NCBI GenBank assembly: GCA_009760855.2
Contig: WPIO01000004.1
Coordinates: 13,482,501 to 13,546,500 of the forward strand
Origin: Cristatella mucedo
Lineage: Eukaryota > Bryozoa > Phylactolaemata > Cristatellidae
Direction of reading: 5' to 3'
DNA length: 64,000 nucleotides
The notes beneath the pieces were generated by a model. It saw only the letters and a list, made by a program, of their open reading frames with translations. It did not search any database and had not been told where the DNA came from. Both the position numbers and the translations under genes were made by a program. Positions 22,658-34,115 of the stretch are shown in pieces (positions within the stretch are counted from its first letter, which is position 1; each line of letters begins with the position of its first letter).

Positions 22658-22812
22658 TCCTGGTTTGGCCCAGGGTAAAGTGCTCGCCTTCAACGACCAA
22701 AGTCGTTTAAGGGCTCGAGCCCTGCAGGTAGCACATGTAAAGTGCCTGGGAGAAGACTGGGTTCTCTTAGGGAGAAGACTGGGTTCTCTTAGAGCACTAT
22801 AAAAATGAATTA
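22658..22812 (+). repeat. tRNA-derived SINE, family 1, with internal 22 bp duplication
   Basis: TGGTTTGGCCCAGGGTAAAG at the 5' end and GGCTCGAGCCCTGCAGGTAG as the box B region. The 22 bp segment 22748-22769 (GGGAGAAGACTGGGTTCTCT plus TA) is repeated exactly at 22770-22791. Confidence 0.85.
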
Positions 22813-24600
22813 AGTATTGCCATTCCAGTCTGAGGCTTCCTACTCATTCAAAGCCCTGCTGATGCTCACTCAGCTGAAGATGTTGGAATGCGCCCGGCAG
22901 AATGCTACTGCTTTCACGCTGACCCCTTGCCCCCCCATCAAATCGAATAGTGGCAAAAACGTATGAAAAGACTCATAATATCTGTATCATTCTGTTTTAG
23001 TTGTACTAAGTAAATAAAAATGAACACGATGCAAGAATGTAGATTGGTGAATTTCATGCATATTGTGCATCCGTGCCGACAGCCAGAGGGTTTGCCATCG
23101 GCCAGGCAGCAGCTTAACATAGCTGAATGAAATGGGAGGAAATTAAAAGAACACACAATGTGGTGAACACAACACTCATAAATAGTGTGCATGCAGGTGA
23201 AATGCCGACACGATGTGCCTACCGTGTTGCATTTCAGCAAAACTAAAACACATTTACTGCATACACTTATATATACATACTTCTAACTAGGGCAGAGGAG
23301 GCTTACTGAGGCTGGATACAAATTCGATCTGTGTCGGATCACGAAATGGGAGGTCAAAGGTTTGCAGCACACTAAAGATGAATGGCATTGGTTAGAGAGT
23401 GTACAGAAAGTGTCCTAGTCTGGGATCTCCTTGCAGAGTTGCTAAATCGGCTTAGGGTACAGGAGCGGGCCTTGTACCCGAGGAGTGATGCCGAGCAAAC
23501 GGATTTGCACATATCAAAGGAAGAGGAGTTCGAGAAACCAGAGGTTAGCTCATCCAAGTATGCACTCCTTAATGTAGAGGAAAGATCTTGTTCAGCATTG
23601 GCTCAAGGAGGCCAACTAGCCTTGCCATGGGAAATGGGTACACGGGTTCAGCTTTTCTGAAACCTGGCATCCAAGGCCTGCAGGCTGCATCGAACATGCA
23701 AGTTTAATTTAGTTTGCCATTAGAACCGATTGCATGCAAAGGACTAATCTTAGCATGGTGTGGCTTTGATCTCTCGTGCGTGTTTATGGCTAGTATCCTA
23801 CAAGGTAATCCAGGCTTTCGTAGCTAGTTTTTGGGGAAAGAGAAATGTACAGACATCATATCTGAATACTACAGGAAGTTCCCAAGTGAGGTCCAAGACA
23901 AGCCAGTTCCTCCTAACTGATTGGCAGCTCCTCGATGGGCTGTGCTATCACAGCTCTGCAGTTTGTGCTAGCCTTGGAAATAATCCTCTGTAATGCATCT
24001 GTAGTAACTGGGATAGCCATAGGTGGGAGTCAGAGTCTCCATTCAATATGGGCATTGATGGATGATATTATAATCACTTCTGTATACTGACCAGGTGAGC
24101 TGTACCGTTCGGACATGGTGCCAGATGGCTTTCAAGCCTTTGGATGAAGGAACTTTGACTTTGGAAAGGGGCAGGGTGTTGAGAACGTGCTTTATTGTTG
24201 GAGATGAATGCATACCACTTGTAAACGAACCCCTGGAATACTTTCTTCGGTTCCTCTAACTAAAAGATCTCGCAGGGGAGAGATAAGCAACCAAGTTGAA
24301 ATACGAATGAACTGTATATATGATCTTTCACATTACAATGCAACTAGGCTCCTAGTTGAAAGTATCAAGTTCAACAGGTTATGATCCATGTACTATTTCA
24401 AGATTCTCGGGACGATCAGCAACAGTTGCCCGCAACTGTACACTGAGAGATGCTAGAGTGTCAAAGCTACTGTAGAAGAGCTTGGACCTTGCTGGCAATA
24501 AAAGACCTAGTCGAAGCAACACCTACAGGACAGACTGGACTATGGCTTATACCACAGAAGAACTTTGCTGATAGGTCTGCAAGAGAGTAGAGTGAAGTTG
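22813..24600. other. Intergenic sequence without recognised feature
   Basis: Unique-looking sequence. The frames here are short, show no family motif and have no consistent codon bias. Confidence 0.45.
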
Positions 24601-24689
24601 TAGTTAAGGAGATGAAAAAAGTGGAGAAAGAAAGGCAGCTTTCGATGGCAGTCTTTAAAGCAATCGAAACAAGGGAAGCTTGCAGAAGA

Positions 24690-25217
24690 ACTTACGAGTC
24701 AGCACTATTTATTACTTACTATTTATGCTCACTTTTTAGGTCCCTTCATTCTTTGGCTCCAGCCTTCCCTATCAGATCTACTCCCCCACCAGGCTAAGCA
24801 TTGTACCACCTGCTTTTCGGAATCTAATTGTGTACCTCAAATCCTTTGGAGATCGTGCCTTTAGTTCGTATGCTCCCAAAGCCTGGAACTCACTCCCGAC
24901 TTGCGTCACGACATCCCCTGACTTGACCACGTTTAAAAAAAAATTAAAAACGCACCTATTTATCACAGCATAGTGAATCCCTGTGATTCGATCTTTATGT
25001 ACTTATGCGTGCTGACACTGTGCACGCTGCCACTAACTCTTGCATGCTGACCCTGTGCATGCTACCCCTAACAATGCTATTCTTGTTATTTATTGAGCAT
25101 GCTACCACTAACCATTCGATCGTGTTTCCTTTGCAGCAGATGTAAAGCGCCAAGAAATAGATGTTTTCTGAGGGCGCTTTATCAAGGGTATCATTATTAT
25201 TATTATTATTATCATCA
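24690..25217 (+). mobile_element. LINE 3' end (family B) with complete tail
   Basis: Encoded remnants: LKSFGDRAFSSYAPKAWNSL (with gaps), then a lysine-rich FKKKLKTHLF end. Tail at about 25140-25217: AAAGCGCCAAGAAATAGATG, TTTTCTGAGGGCGCTTTATC, AAGGG and a TATTATTATT terminus. This is a reference copy for the LINE 3' tail. Confidence 0.85.
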
Positions 25218-25419
25218 TCACATGGACCTAGCTAGAACGCATGGAACCTTCTGGTTGGCCTTTCTGCTTCGGGTTACATATGGAGAGTTGCCAACAAGAT
25301 GTAATTCGGTCAGGTAGCAAATCCACGAAGACAACAGGTGTGTGAGATACTATGCAGTCGGATCGTCGGAGCACATTCTCTCAGGCTGCAAAGAATCATC
25401 AGGCATCTGCATGTGGAGA

Positions 25420-25422
<3 letters not shown>

Positions 25423-25514
<92 letters not shown>
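25423..25514. repeat. (GT)n microsatellite, ~46 units
   Basis: Pure GT run of about 92 bp in intergenic sequence. Confidence 0.98.
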
Positions 25515-26880
25515 CAGACTTTCCTAGCACGGTACCCTCCTAAGTAATGCTGATGTGGCATTCGGATATTGTCCTGTGATCAGAGCCCCTAAAAACCGCG
25601 ATACTTGTTGAGCTGACTGCCTTGGGAGGAAAACTTGGATTTAGAACATGAAAGGAGTGTCAATGCTGAATGCCAATGCTGAAGCAAGGGGTGGAGATGC
25701 CAGGTCGTGGAACCGGAAGTGGGCACATGACCATATGTTGGCAGATCGACGACCTCCTTCCTTGGTCGTTTCGGTTTTTGGATAACGCCTGTAGCCAGCA
25801 GTCAACGAAGAAGCAAGTGCAGCTGAAGCAGGTACTCCTGAGTGGTACTATATGGCCACACTAGCTGGCAAAATTATCATACAGTGGATTAAGGGGGCTC
25901 CAATCGGTAGTCACTGAATGAACCAGAAATGTGGATCTTTGAAAAGTTTTTCTCAGTGGCCAGCATAGGTGTAACGATGAGTCTTTTAATGTGTGCCTTT
26001 GCTGTCGGCTGCGGCTCGGTTGTTACTCTGATACTCCACATCATCTATTCTCAGACAGGCAGCAGCAGTCGTCCAGGGTGGCCAGTTGATCAGCCTGTGG
26101 GCATGGCCCAGGTGAGGAGTACTACAGTAAAGGTAGCTCTTCGGCTGATGAATAGAAGACCAATATTAGCTTCTAGCTCCGCTTCGCATGAGGTTTTCCT
26201 TGTGCTTTATTCGTCATTCGCCATGCGCACAGGTAAATGTCAGATCCCCCTCCCCCCCCAGCACAAGCCATGCAGGAGGCCGAGCTTCATTGAGGAAGTA
26301 AAAGAGGGTAGGGCAGAGCTTCCGAAGAGGGCTGGGGTCGACCGATGCCAGATGTAAGACCGGCAGGGCCACAAACATGAGTCTGCCAGGCCTTGACATT
26401 TGCTGAAGCAAACGGACGACTTAAACGTTTACCACCAAAAGGCTTCCGCGTCTCAGGGTAGAAACTAATGCTGTTGAGTGACCAAATAGTAGTGACACCT
26501 ACAGTTAATTTGAACTAGGTTAAATTTTCTTGATCATTCCTATGTCATCGAGGGCCTACTAGTAGCTAGGTAACCCCACATTACGTAAAAGCTGTGGCTT
26601 AGCTTAACACCAAGCATACAACTAAATGGTGCATGGAGCGATTATAATATCCCAGTCTATCTCAAGAATGCTTATGAGGCAGACTTCTTGAGTTAAGAAA
26701 CAGACGATTTCCATACCCTTTCAACATCAACATATAGAGCGGTCAGCCTAAGCCACACCTGAAATGCCTGTTTGAGAAAAGGAAAGACACGCATACTGAA
26801 TAGGGAGGGTCCGGCTGCGATCGCCCTCCGCCCTCGGGCCCTCCGTGAATTGGGCCGAAGTGGCTTGCTTGCCGAGCAGC
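25515..26880. other. Intergenic sequence without recognised feature
   Basis: No gene, RNA or repeat recognised between the GT array and the Tc1-like relic. Confidence 0.45.
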
Positions 26881-26899
26881 AGCACGACATGCCTCCCAG

Positions 26900-27760
26900 C
26901 TCCCACGATGTTTGTGTGGCTCCCCCTTACGGGCATCTTGTGAATGTGGTGGCTCCGAAGGCATCACTCTGGGAGCTGTTTCGATCGTTGGCGACCACTT
27001 CCGGCCACTGCTCACAAGCATAGGGACAGTGCACCGGAGGCTTGCCATGCACGGCAAATTGAGAAGAGTTGCCTTTGCACGAGCCTTTGCCCGCCGACTG
27101 ACACAGAAGAGACTGTCTCAGATGGACCCTGGACCACGCCCACTACACAGCAGCTGCCTGGGGTCGAGTTGTACAGACCAGCGAGTTCAAATTTGTGCTT
27201 TTCACTAACAGAAAATGACGTCCACATCTGCAAGTCGGGGAAAAGATTAGCTGCACCACCCTGACTATCTCCAGCCAAGAGTGAAATTTGGTGGTAGATT
27301 GGTGCCACGGTTTACTGTGGGTTGCTTCTGCTCCTCCAGCGTCGGTTTTCTGCACCACATTAGCAAACTTACAAACCTGCATGTGTAACTCAATCTGATT
27401 AAAAAATACCGAGACTACACGTGTCATAGCTTTTCTGGGGAACGATTAAATTTGGCCGTAAGACAATGATCCAAAGAACACAGCAAAAGCTGCTAACAGG
27501 TTTTTTGCCGAAACACCTGTCAGAGTCAAAAGTGGGCTGAGTCAGTCGCCCAAACTAAATCCCAAAGAGCATCTTTGGTATAGGTTGGAGCGCTGTCTGA
27601 GGTCCGATTCTGTGCCTGCCACGACTCAGAAAGAGCTGCCTAGCCGGCTGCAGTACTGCTGTTGCAATATTACCTCAGAGACTTGTAAGAGGTTGACTGA
27701 CTCTGTGCAGTGGTGTATATGCAAGGTCCGTAAAAACCGTGAAGGCTCGACCTCCTAATA
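26900..27760 (+). mobile_element. Decayed Tc1-like transposase relic
   Basis: With frameshifts, the plus strand reads a Tc1/mariner pattern: a helix-turn-helix end GTVHRRLAMHGKLRRVAF near 27024, a catalytic-core remnant near 27470-27500 (NDPKNTAKAANRFF), and PKLNPKEHLWYRLERCL near 27550. The last matches the Tc1 motif SPDLNPIExLWxxLKRxV. Stops and frameshifts make it a pseudogene; terminal inverted repeats were not located. Confidence 0.7.
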
Positions 27761-28365
27761 AATTAGTTGCCCTGTAAATAATATTTCACTTGTGCACAAT
27801 ATTAAACATGCATGTTGTATGTAGTGTGTAGAAACTGGTGATGTATTCTTCTGCATGCCAAGTCGAAAGTCATCTGCCGGCACCAGGTGGGCATCACAAT
27901 ACCGGATGAAACAAGATTTATAGGAAGGAGTGCATAATCAAATACCTGACATGTCGTCTGCTGCCAGCAATCGACACAGTGGTAAGCCCAGCACAGCTGA
28001 CACAGGAAGTAGATGAAATATGGCAGCATGCTCAGTCAACCACGACTGAATAGCCTCCAGCTATGCTAACCTCCTGTGAGCCTGTGAGGGTAGCAAACAA
28101 GCCCACCGGCCCCATCTGGAATGCTGTGAGGTGTGTGCAGTGGTAGTGTCAGCTAGATGCCAAGCTGTGCAGCATGACGGTCAAGGAATGGCAACAGCTG
28201 AGGCAAAAGCACCTTTGCTGACTGTCAAAAAAGGTCAGAACAAGAGCTCCCCCAATACTGCTGAAAATCTCGGTGCAAATATACATACAGCATTTGCTTC
28301 GTCGGTATGAATTGTCTGTCGTGAGCTTGTGGATGCTGAAATTGTACGAGTTGACATCCTTCCTT
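27761..28365. other. Intergenic sequence without recognised feature
   Basis: No gene or repeat recognised. Confidence 0.4.
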
Positions 28366-28440
28366 TCCAGCCTATGTAAAGTGCCAAGCACGAGATAAAG
28401 TTCTCTTAGGATGCTATTTTAAGAGCATCCTTCTTAATAT
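28366..28440 (+). repeat. LINE/SINE 3' tail fragment
   Basis: TATGTAAAGTGCCAAGCACG, AGATAAAGTTCTCTTAGGAT, GCTATTTTAAG and a TATTATTAG end resemble the shared LINE/SINE tail. Confidence 0.55.
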
Positions 28441-28520
28441 ACTATTATTAGTAGTGGTAGTGGTAGTGGTAGTGGTAGTGGTAGTGGTAGTGGTAGTGGT
28501 AGTAGTAGTAGTAGTGGTAC
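28441..28520. repeat. (GTAGTG)n hexanucleotide / (GTA)n array
   Basis: About ten GTAGTG units passing into GTA triplets directly after the tail fragment at 28366-28440, probably grown from its TTA-rich end. Confidence 0.9.
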
Positions 28521-30250
28521 TATTGCTAGTACCATCATTATTACTATGATGCTTGGTCTGCAACCGGCTTGGCATCTGGAGAAGGCAGCAGCGGAATTGG
28601 AATTGGGATTGGAATCGGTAGTTCTGGAATTGGGCTAAAGGAGAGCCGCATTAACCCATTAGCCCCATCCCCCCAATCAGCCAGCTTTGCTAAAGTCTGC
28701 AGTAAAGGGCCACTAAGCTAACCCATCGGCGCAGACATGCATCCATTCGTTTTACTTTTCTTTTGCTTGTACCTACCAAAAGTAGCAGTACTCGACACAC
28801 ACACACACACAGCCAGATGTTTGGAATTCATCCAACTCCCTCCACCATACCCTTCCAGCCAGCCACACCCCCAATACCACAACACCCACTCAGGAGCAGA
28901 ATGCAGCTGTTGGCCCACGTCGGCTTGGCTGCAGCTTCTCATCACCGTCTGCAGTGATAGCTGGCCTGGTGCCCAGGGCAGCTGTTACAGCAGAGCAGAG
29001 CAGAACCTGGGACCAGGGCCCAGGATTAGCTGCAGCAGTAGTACCACAGCTGGGCCAGACAGCTGCTGTGCCACGGCAATAGTAGTAGTGCTAGGGCAAG
29101 TGGAAGCCTGACTAGATTGGTTTCGATAACGTCCAGCCGTACGACTGAGTTGGCAGGAGTGACTACCCGGCACTGCATGCAGTCTCATGCCAGCGTACGT
29201 CAAGAAAACCTTTCCTCTTTCAAAAAAGGCTCAGCAGCACTGTTAGCCCCTACCAGAGGCTCTGAGCTACTTCACGAGCTCTGCAATCTATCCAGATCTA
29301 ATCTAATCTAATTTATCTATCTGCAATCTATCTATCTATCTATCAAATTTATCCAGAGCTCTCCTACGTAGACACTCCAGCTGCTGCCTCGGCCACGCAT
29401 GGACATTCGAACCGTATTCAGCCAAAGCTCAGGCAAGCAGAGACAAAAGTACTCTGCCTCTGCACTGGGATATGCACTGGGCAGAGCAGCACACAGAGCA
29501 GCACGAGAAGCACGAGGAGGCACCTTAAAGGTCGGTGAGTGCTAATTGTGACCCTCTACCGTCACTTCTGAAAATTTCTGTCGACAGGCAAAGCCTGCCA
29601 GTTGTAGTACGTCCAGTTTGCAAATGTGGCAACCAAAATCCAAGCATCCCAAGCGCTAGGTGCTGCTACCCACTGGGCAGCGAATCCGACGGTCATTTTT
29701 AGCACACGGGGGGGGGGGTAAAAAGCAACACCGTGGCAGCTGAGTGCAAAACCGGCAGCGCTCTGCTCTGCTCGCTGACACGACTGACCGGCTGCCTGGC
29801 TGGCTGGCAGCACGCTTCACCCAAACGCACACATGGAGCCGAGGCTGACTTGGCATGCGATGGCAGAGCAGCTGGCTGCTATCTACGCTGTGATATATAT
29901 ACTGCTGCTATCTATGCTATCTGCTGCTGTGAGCGCCCAGTCTACCGACTGAAGACACGAGGATGCAGTCGTCGTGTCATGGCCTTCTGAAACGGCTGCT
30001 GCTGCTGCTTGCCAGATCAGCCAGAATATGCAAAATACTATTACGGTGTCTCCTGAGTTGTGGCGACTGGGAACTAGCTGTGTGACAATCCATGGTTAGG
30101 CTTACATAAATGTCGAAGTCGCGTAATGAATGGGCAGTCAGTTGAGCTCTAGGCTTTGCACCAGGTAAGAGTTGACATCACGGCTTTGCCCCTGGTAGGA
30201 GTTGACCTCTAGGCTTCGAGTGCCGGTCGGCAGGTGAGCAGTGCTCTGGG
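28521..30250. other. Intergenic sequence with short simple repeats
   Basis: Contains a short CA run (28796-28811), ATCT-type repeats (29290-29345), a G run (29708-29717) and an imperfect ~37 bp tandem at about 30145-30215 (GGCTTTGC..CC.GGTA.GAGTTGAC). No gene recognised. Confidence 0.5.
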
Positions 30251-30299
30251 TGCCGTAGATGCCTATAGCCCTCCGTCACTTTCGCATGAACTTCGCTAC

Positions 30300-30825
30300 G
30301 GATACTTGTCTTGTTTATCTTAAGGTACCGGTGCTCGACGTCGCTGCCGCATTGCCGCGTTACTATCGGCCCCATCCACCTGCGCGCATAGGTGTTTCAC
30401 CTACAAGTCGCTAGCCGCCATCCTCGGGGCTCGGGGCTTTACCGCTATCTGTCTGCTGCGACGAGCGAGCGCCGCTACGAGCGCTGCGCTGGCGGCCTAG
30501 TTCTGTCCAGACTTGGACGCCGGCTTGGACCCCATTTGTAACACTATAGCAGCCCGTTCGAGCCGCATCCGGCGGACGACAGTCGACAGCTAGCCCAACG
30601 AGGATACGACAAGTTTCAGAAACGACGTCAGCTACGCAGCTCTCTGCGCCTACGACGACAACCGAGCGAGCACAGCGCGAGCCGCCAACGGCCACCGAGC
30701 GCCGCCCGTCGGCCGGACGCCGACCGCGGTACGCACGCTCGCGAGCCCTGCTCCGTACCTGCGGTGCGACGCATGTGCGATGCTTGACCTTCCGAGGACG
30801 CTGCCGAGTCGCTGCCTCTCCCGGG

Positions 30826-30860
<35 letters not shown>

Positions 30861-31000
30861 GCATCACATTCGCGCACACCGTATCCGCGTCAAGAGCATC
30901 ACCTTGCACTCGCAGAGCCAAGAAAACGATAACATGGCTGTAGCGACAGCAAGCCGGCGATTGGTTGACGTGCGAAGACCTTATACCCCCGCCCCTTCAT
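30300..31000. promoter_or_regulatory. CpG-rich block, candidate promoter or 5' exon
   Basis: A conspicuously GC- and CpG-rich stretch inside otherwise AT-leaning intergenic DNA, with a (CT)n run at 30826-30860. It lies 11 kb upstream of the RGS12 start codon and 10 kb beyond the BRD8 stop. It could be the distal promoter/5' UTR of RGS12 or of an unseen transcript. No TATA box, initiator or coding exon could be fixed. Confidence 0.35.
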
Positions 31001-31189
31001 CAGCCTCCGCCCTATCCGCTGCCTAGATGCGCGTCTCGGTGCCTCACACTGTGGTGTACCTGCGATCAGCACAGGTCTGCGCTACCTCCACCTCCATCTC
31101 CTTCTCCCGCCCACAACCTGCCCAAAAAAAGCTTCGCGGCGTCAAAAACTTCCGACTAGCTGAGCACGGAGCGCTTTTTCCTCATCTCT

Positions 31190-32745
31190 GGGAAAAGGGG
31201 TCGTCCCTAAGTCCTTCAAATCGGCAATAGTCAGACCCATTCTTAAAAAGCCTGGATTAGACACAGAGATCCTTGCAAACTATCGCCCAGTTTCCCTTCT
31301 TTCTTATCAAAGATTCTTGAAAAAATTCTCGCTAAGCAGCTGGTTGAAATATTTCAATCAGGGTTCAAGAGGCAGCACTCTACTGAAACTGCTCTCCTCC
31401 GTGTTAACAATGACATTCTGCGTGGCAACGACTACGGGAATGCCACTGCCCTAGTTCTGCTATATCTGTCTGCTGCCTTCAACACCGTTGATCACGAGGT
31501 TCTGCTTGAGCAATTGAGAACAACGATCGATCTGGCAAACGAAGCACTGGCATGGTTTAAATCGTACTTGTCCGATTGTGTTCAATCCGTATCGTGTATG
31601 GGGTCATTTCTCGCGCACGAGAAGGGTCACCTGTGGAGTCCCTCAAGTGCCTGTACTCGGTCTCTTGCTGTTCTCCATTTATACACAACCTCTGGGAAAA
31701 GTGATTAAGGCCCATGGAATAGGATATCACTTCTATGCTGACGATACTCAGCTGTATTTGTCCCTCAAACCGTCGGAATCCGTTGCAGCAACTGAGAAAC
31801 TGAATGCTTGCCTTGCCGACATAAAATCCTAGATATCGGAAAACTTCCTGAAATAAAATTATGATAAAACCGAACTGCTGCTCATAGGAGACCCAGAGCG
31901 TGTGGCTGGATTAAAAGGCTTTGCTCTTCTAATAGGTGATGCTATTGTGCCACCATCACCACGTGCTCGAAATGTAGGTGCCGCTTTTGACAGCTGCCTC
32001 AATTTTAAAAGCTTCATTTAGAAGTCTGCTCGTACAGCTAGCCATCACGTCCGATCCCTATCCAAGATTAGAAGCTGTCTCTCACAGTGGCTTGTAAAAA
32101 TTTTTGAGTAGCTCTTTAGTTCTGTCTCGGCTTGATTATTGTAATTCCCTTTTGGCTGGGCTGCCAAAGAAAGCTATTATGCCACTGCAGCAGACTATAA
32201 ATATGGCTGCAAGGCTAGTCTTTAAGTCCCAGCGGTTTGAGCACGTGTCTACTTTGCTACAAGAGATAGGATGGATGCCGGTTGAGCAAAGGATACAGAG
32301 GGAAGTTCTTACGCTGACCCACAAGGCCCGACACGGCTTAGCTCCTTCGTACCGCCGAGCTGGTTTGGTCTAGCGGTTAAGGTGCTCGCCCCGACCAAGG
32401 TCTGACTGAGATCGTGGGCTCGAGCCCCGAGGCATATGTGAAGCGCCTGAATAGAGATTAGGCTCTCTTGGGGCGCTATATAAATGAATTATTTATTCAC
32501 CTTGCTGAACTGCTGCATCAGTTTCAGCCTGTTCGCGCCCTCAGGTCCTGTGCGGACAATAAATTAGCTGTTCCATTCCTCTGCTTAAAGACCGTTGGCG
32601 ACAGAAGCTTTAGCTCTGCAGGTCCTAGCCTGTGGAACTCGCTTCCGCAATTCCTAATTCGTATGCAACGACAACTACTCTCCTACTGCCGACTATGGCT
32701 CATCCTTTTCAGTGGTCCTGAGCTGCTACTTCCATGCTAATCACT
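31190..32745 (+). mobile_element. CR1/L2-like LINE, reverse transcriptase region, interrupted by a SINE
   Basis: Non-LTR reverse transcriptase relic with frameshifts and stops. Motifs in order: YLSAAFNTVDHEVLLEQLR (about 31450-31520), GVPQVPVLGLLLFSIYTQPL (about 31634-31700), YHFYADDTQLYLSLKP with the catalytic YADD (31730-31770), SRLDYCNSLLAGLPKKA (32120-32175), and after the SINE insertion LKTVGDRSFSSAGPSLWNSL (about 32580-32650). The endonuclease half was not found, so the copy is 5' truncated. Clade assignment is from motif style only. Confidence 0.88.
32359..32490 (+). repeat. tRNA-derived SINE, family 1 (near-complete, nested in LINE)
   Basis: Best copy: TGGTTTGGTCTAGCGGTTAA (box A), ATCGTGGGCTCGAGCCCCGA (box B), GGCATATGTGAAGCGCCTGA, GATTAGGCTCTCTTGGGGCG, CTATATAAATGAATTATT. 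It interrupts the LINE between LAPSY and LAELLHQF-type sequence. Confidence 0.9.
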
Positions 32746-34045
32746 ACCTCAACTGCTCTCCTGACTCTGCTATGCTTGCCACTTTCTCTTTGTTGCGTGA
32801 GACGGTCTGTTGGCTACCGAAAGCAGCTTAGGCTGTGAGTGCGCTAGACAAAACTCTCCTGCGTAACACCCACATGGTCTTTATGACTTTGTGGAGTTAC
32901 AGATGGATACATTACATTACGTTACCGTGCGCCACGGAGACTGGCGGCGTGCCGGCCGAATCGAAGCGCTTTGCCGAGCTCTCCACGGCGGCGCCCTGCC
33001 AAAATAGCCCCGACTAAGTGGCCGCGACTAATTAGCCTGCACACAAAACAGCCCAAGACAAAATACCCCGAAAAATAAAATGTGTACAATTTTTATATTT
33101 CAATTAGCTTACAACATCGAGCATATTGTATGACGATAGTGAAAATCAAATTTTAAAATTTTGTATTGCAATTGTTAGGGTAAGGTTTTGAAATGTTCTT
33201 TTCATAAAATTAAGTCATTAAAGGATAATTTACGTCGCACTTGCCGCGTTATGCCTTTCCTCGCGAGCCGCACTGTTTTCTCCCCGTCAAACAGCGTATC
33301 AACTTCAGCAGAGTAGATAGCGAGCGAGTAGGCGAGTAGTGGGTTCAGAGTAGGTGGCGAGCGGCGGGCACGTCGCTAACGCTCTCGCGGTACGACTAGT
33401 ACCCGGCGGGGCGTCGCGGCGCCTTCGCCGGACTTTCGGCGGAAACGAGCCGCGAGCGTAGTAATCCCTTATTTAATACTTGCTTGCTGCTAATTTATTT
33501 TAATCTCTTGTCCATATCGATCAGCCAAAATGGAGATCATAGGATCCCAGCAAGTAAAAGAGTTGCCATTAAACAGAGGGTAAACCATAAACCCTATTTT
33601 TCATTTTTAGGTCCGGTATTTTTTATAAGTCTGCGGGACTATTCTTTCGGGTCAGACTCCGCGGCTTCCGGGAACTCGCTCTCGATGAGCTATATTGCAT
33701 CGAACAATTCGCCGGAAACCCAGGCATAAGAACTTCCTAGCCTAAATTCAGCACAAAATTTGTCATTTGCCATTATGCAAATCCTCAACAGTCCAGCAGG
33801 GCCTGGGATTTGTAATCTTGAGTCGCTCAATCAAAGCCCACTGTAATGAAAATACCCCGTTGGTGGAAGTTTCGGCTCCAGTTCGCAATTGCGATCGGGC
33901 CATGAGTATGAGCGCACACTTTTCAGCAACCAGATCGAAAAACAATATGACCCACTTTATGTATAAAATCTATTATTATTGTTAGCCGAACGGTATAGGA
34001 GCTGCGTACATAAACGTTGCGTAAGTAAGGAATGCCGGGTCTCGT

Positions 34046-34115
34046 TTAGCTCAAGTAGCTCGGTCAAGGTTAGCGTCCGCCTGTAAGCCAGATCGCTGGT
34101 TGAGACCTTGCGATG
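34046..34115 (+). repeat. Possible tRNA-like SINE head
   Basis: TAGCTCAAGTAGCTCGGTC resembles a box A region and GCTGGTTGAGACC a weak box B about 40 nt later. The body matches neither SINE family here. Confidence 0.3.

Noticed and set aside
28441-28520. Regular spacing suggestive of a CRISPR-like or regulatory array
   Set aside because: It is a GTAGTG hexanucleotide run without spacers, typical of a microsatellite grown from a retrotransposon tail.
32356-32430. A tRNA gene suggested by box A and box B
   Set aside because: The sequence does not close into a cloverleaf and continues into a repeated body and tail shared with several other loci; it is a SINE. The same applies to the other tRNA-like hits.
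33484-33729. An 81-residue plus-strand frame near a CpG-rich patch as a small gene
   Set aside because: No motif, no convincing splice or polyadenylation context, and composition like the surrounding AT-rich DNA.
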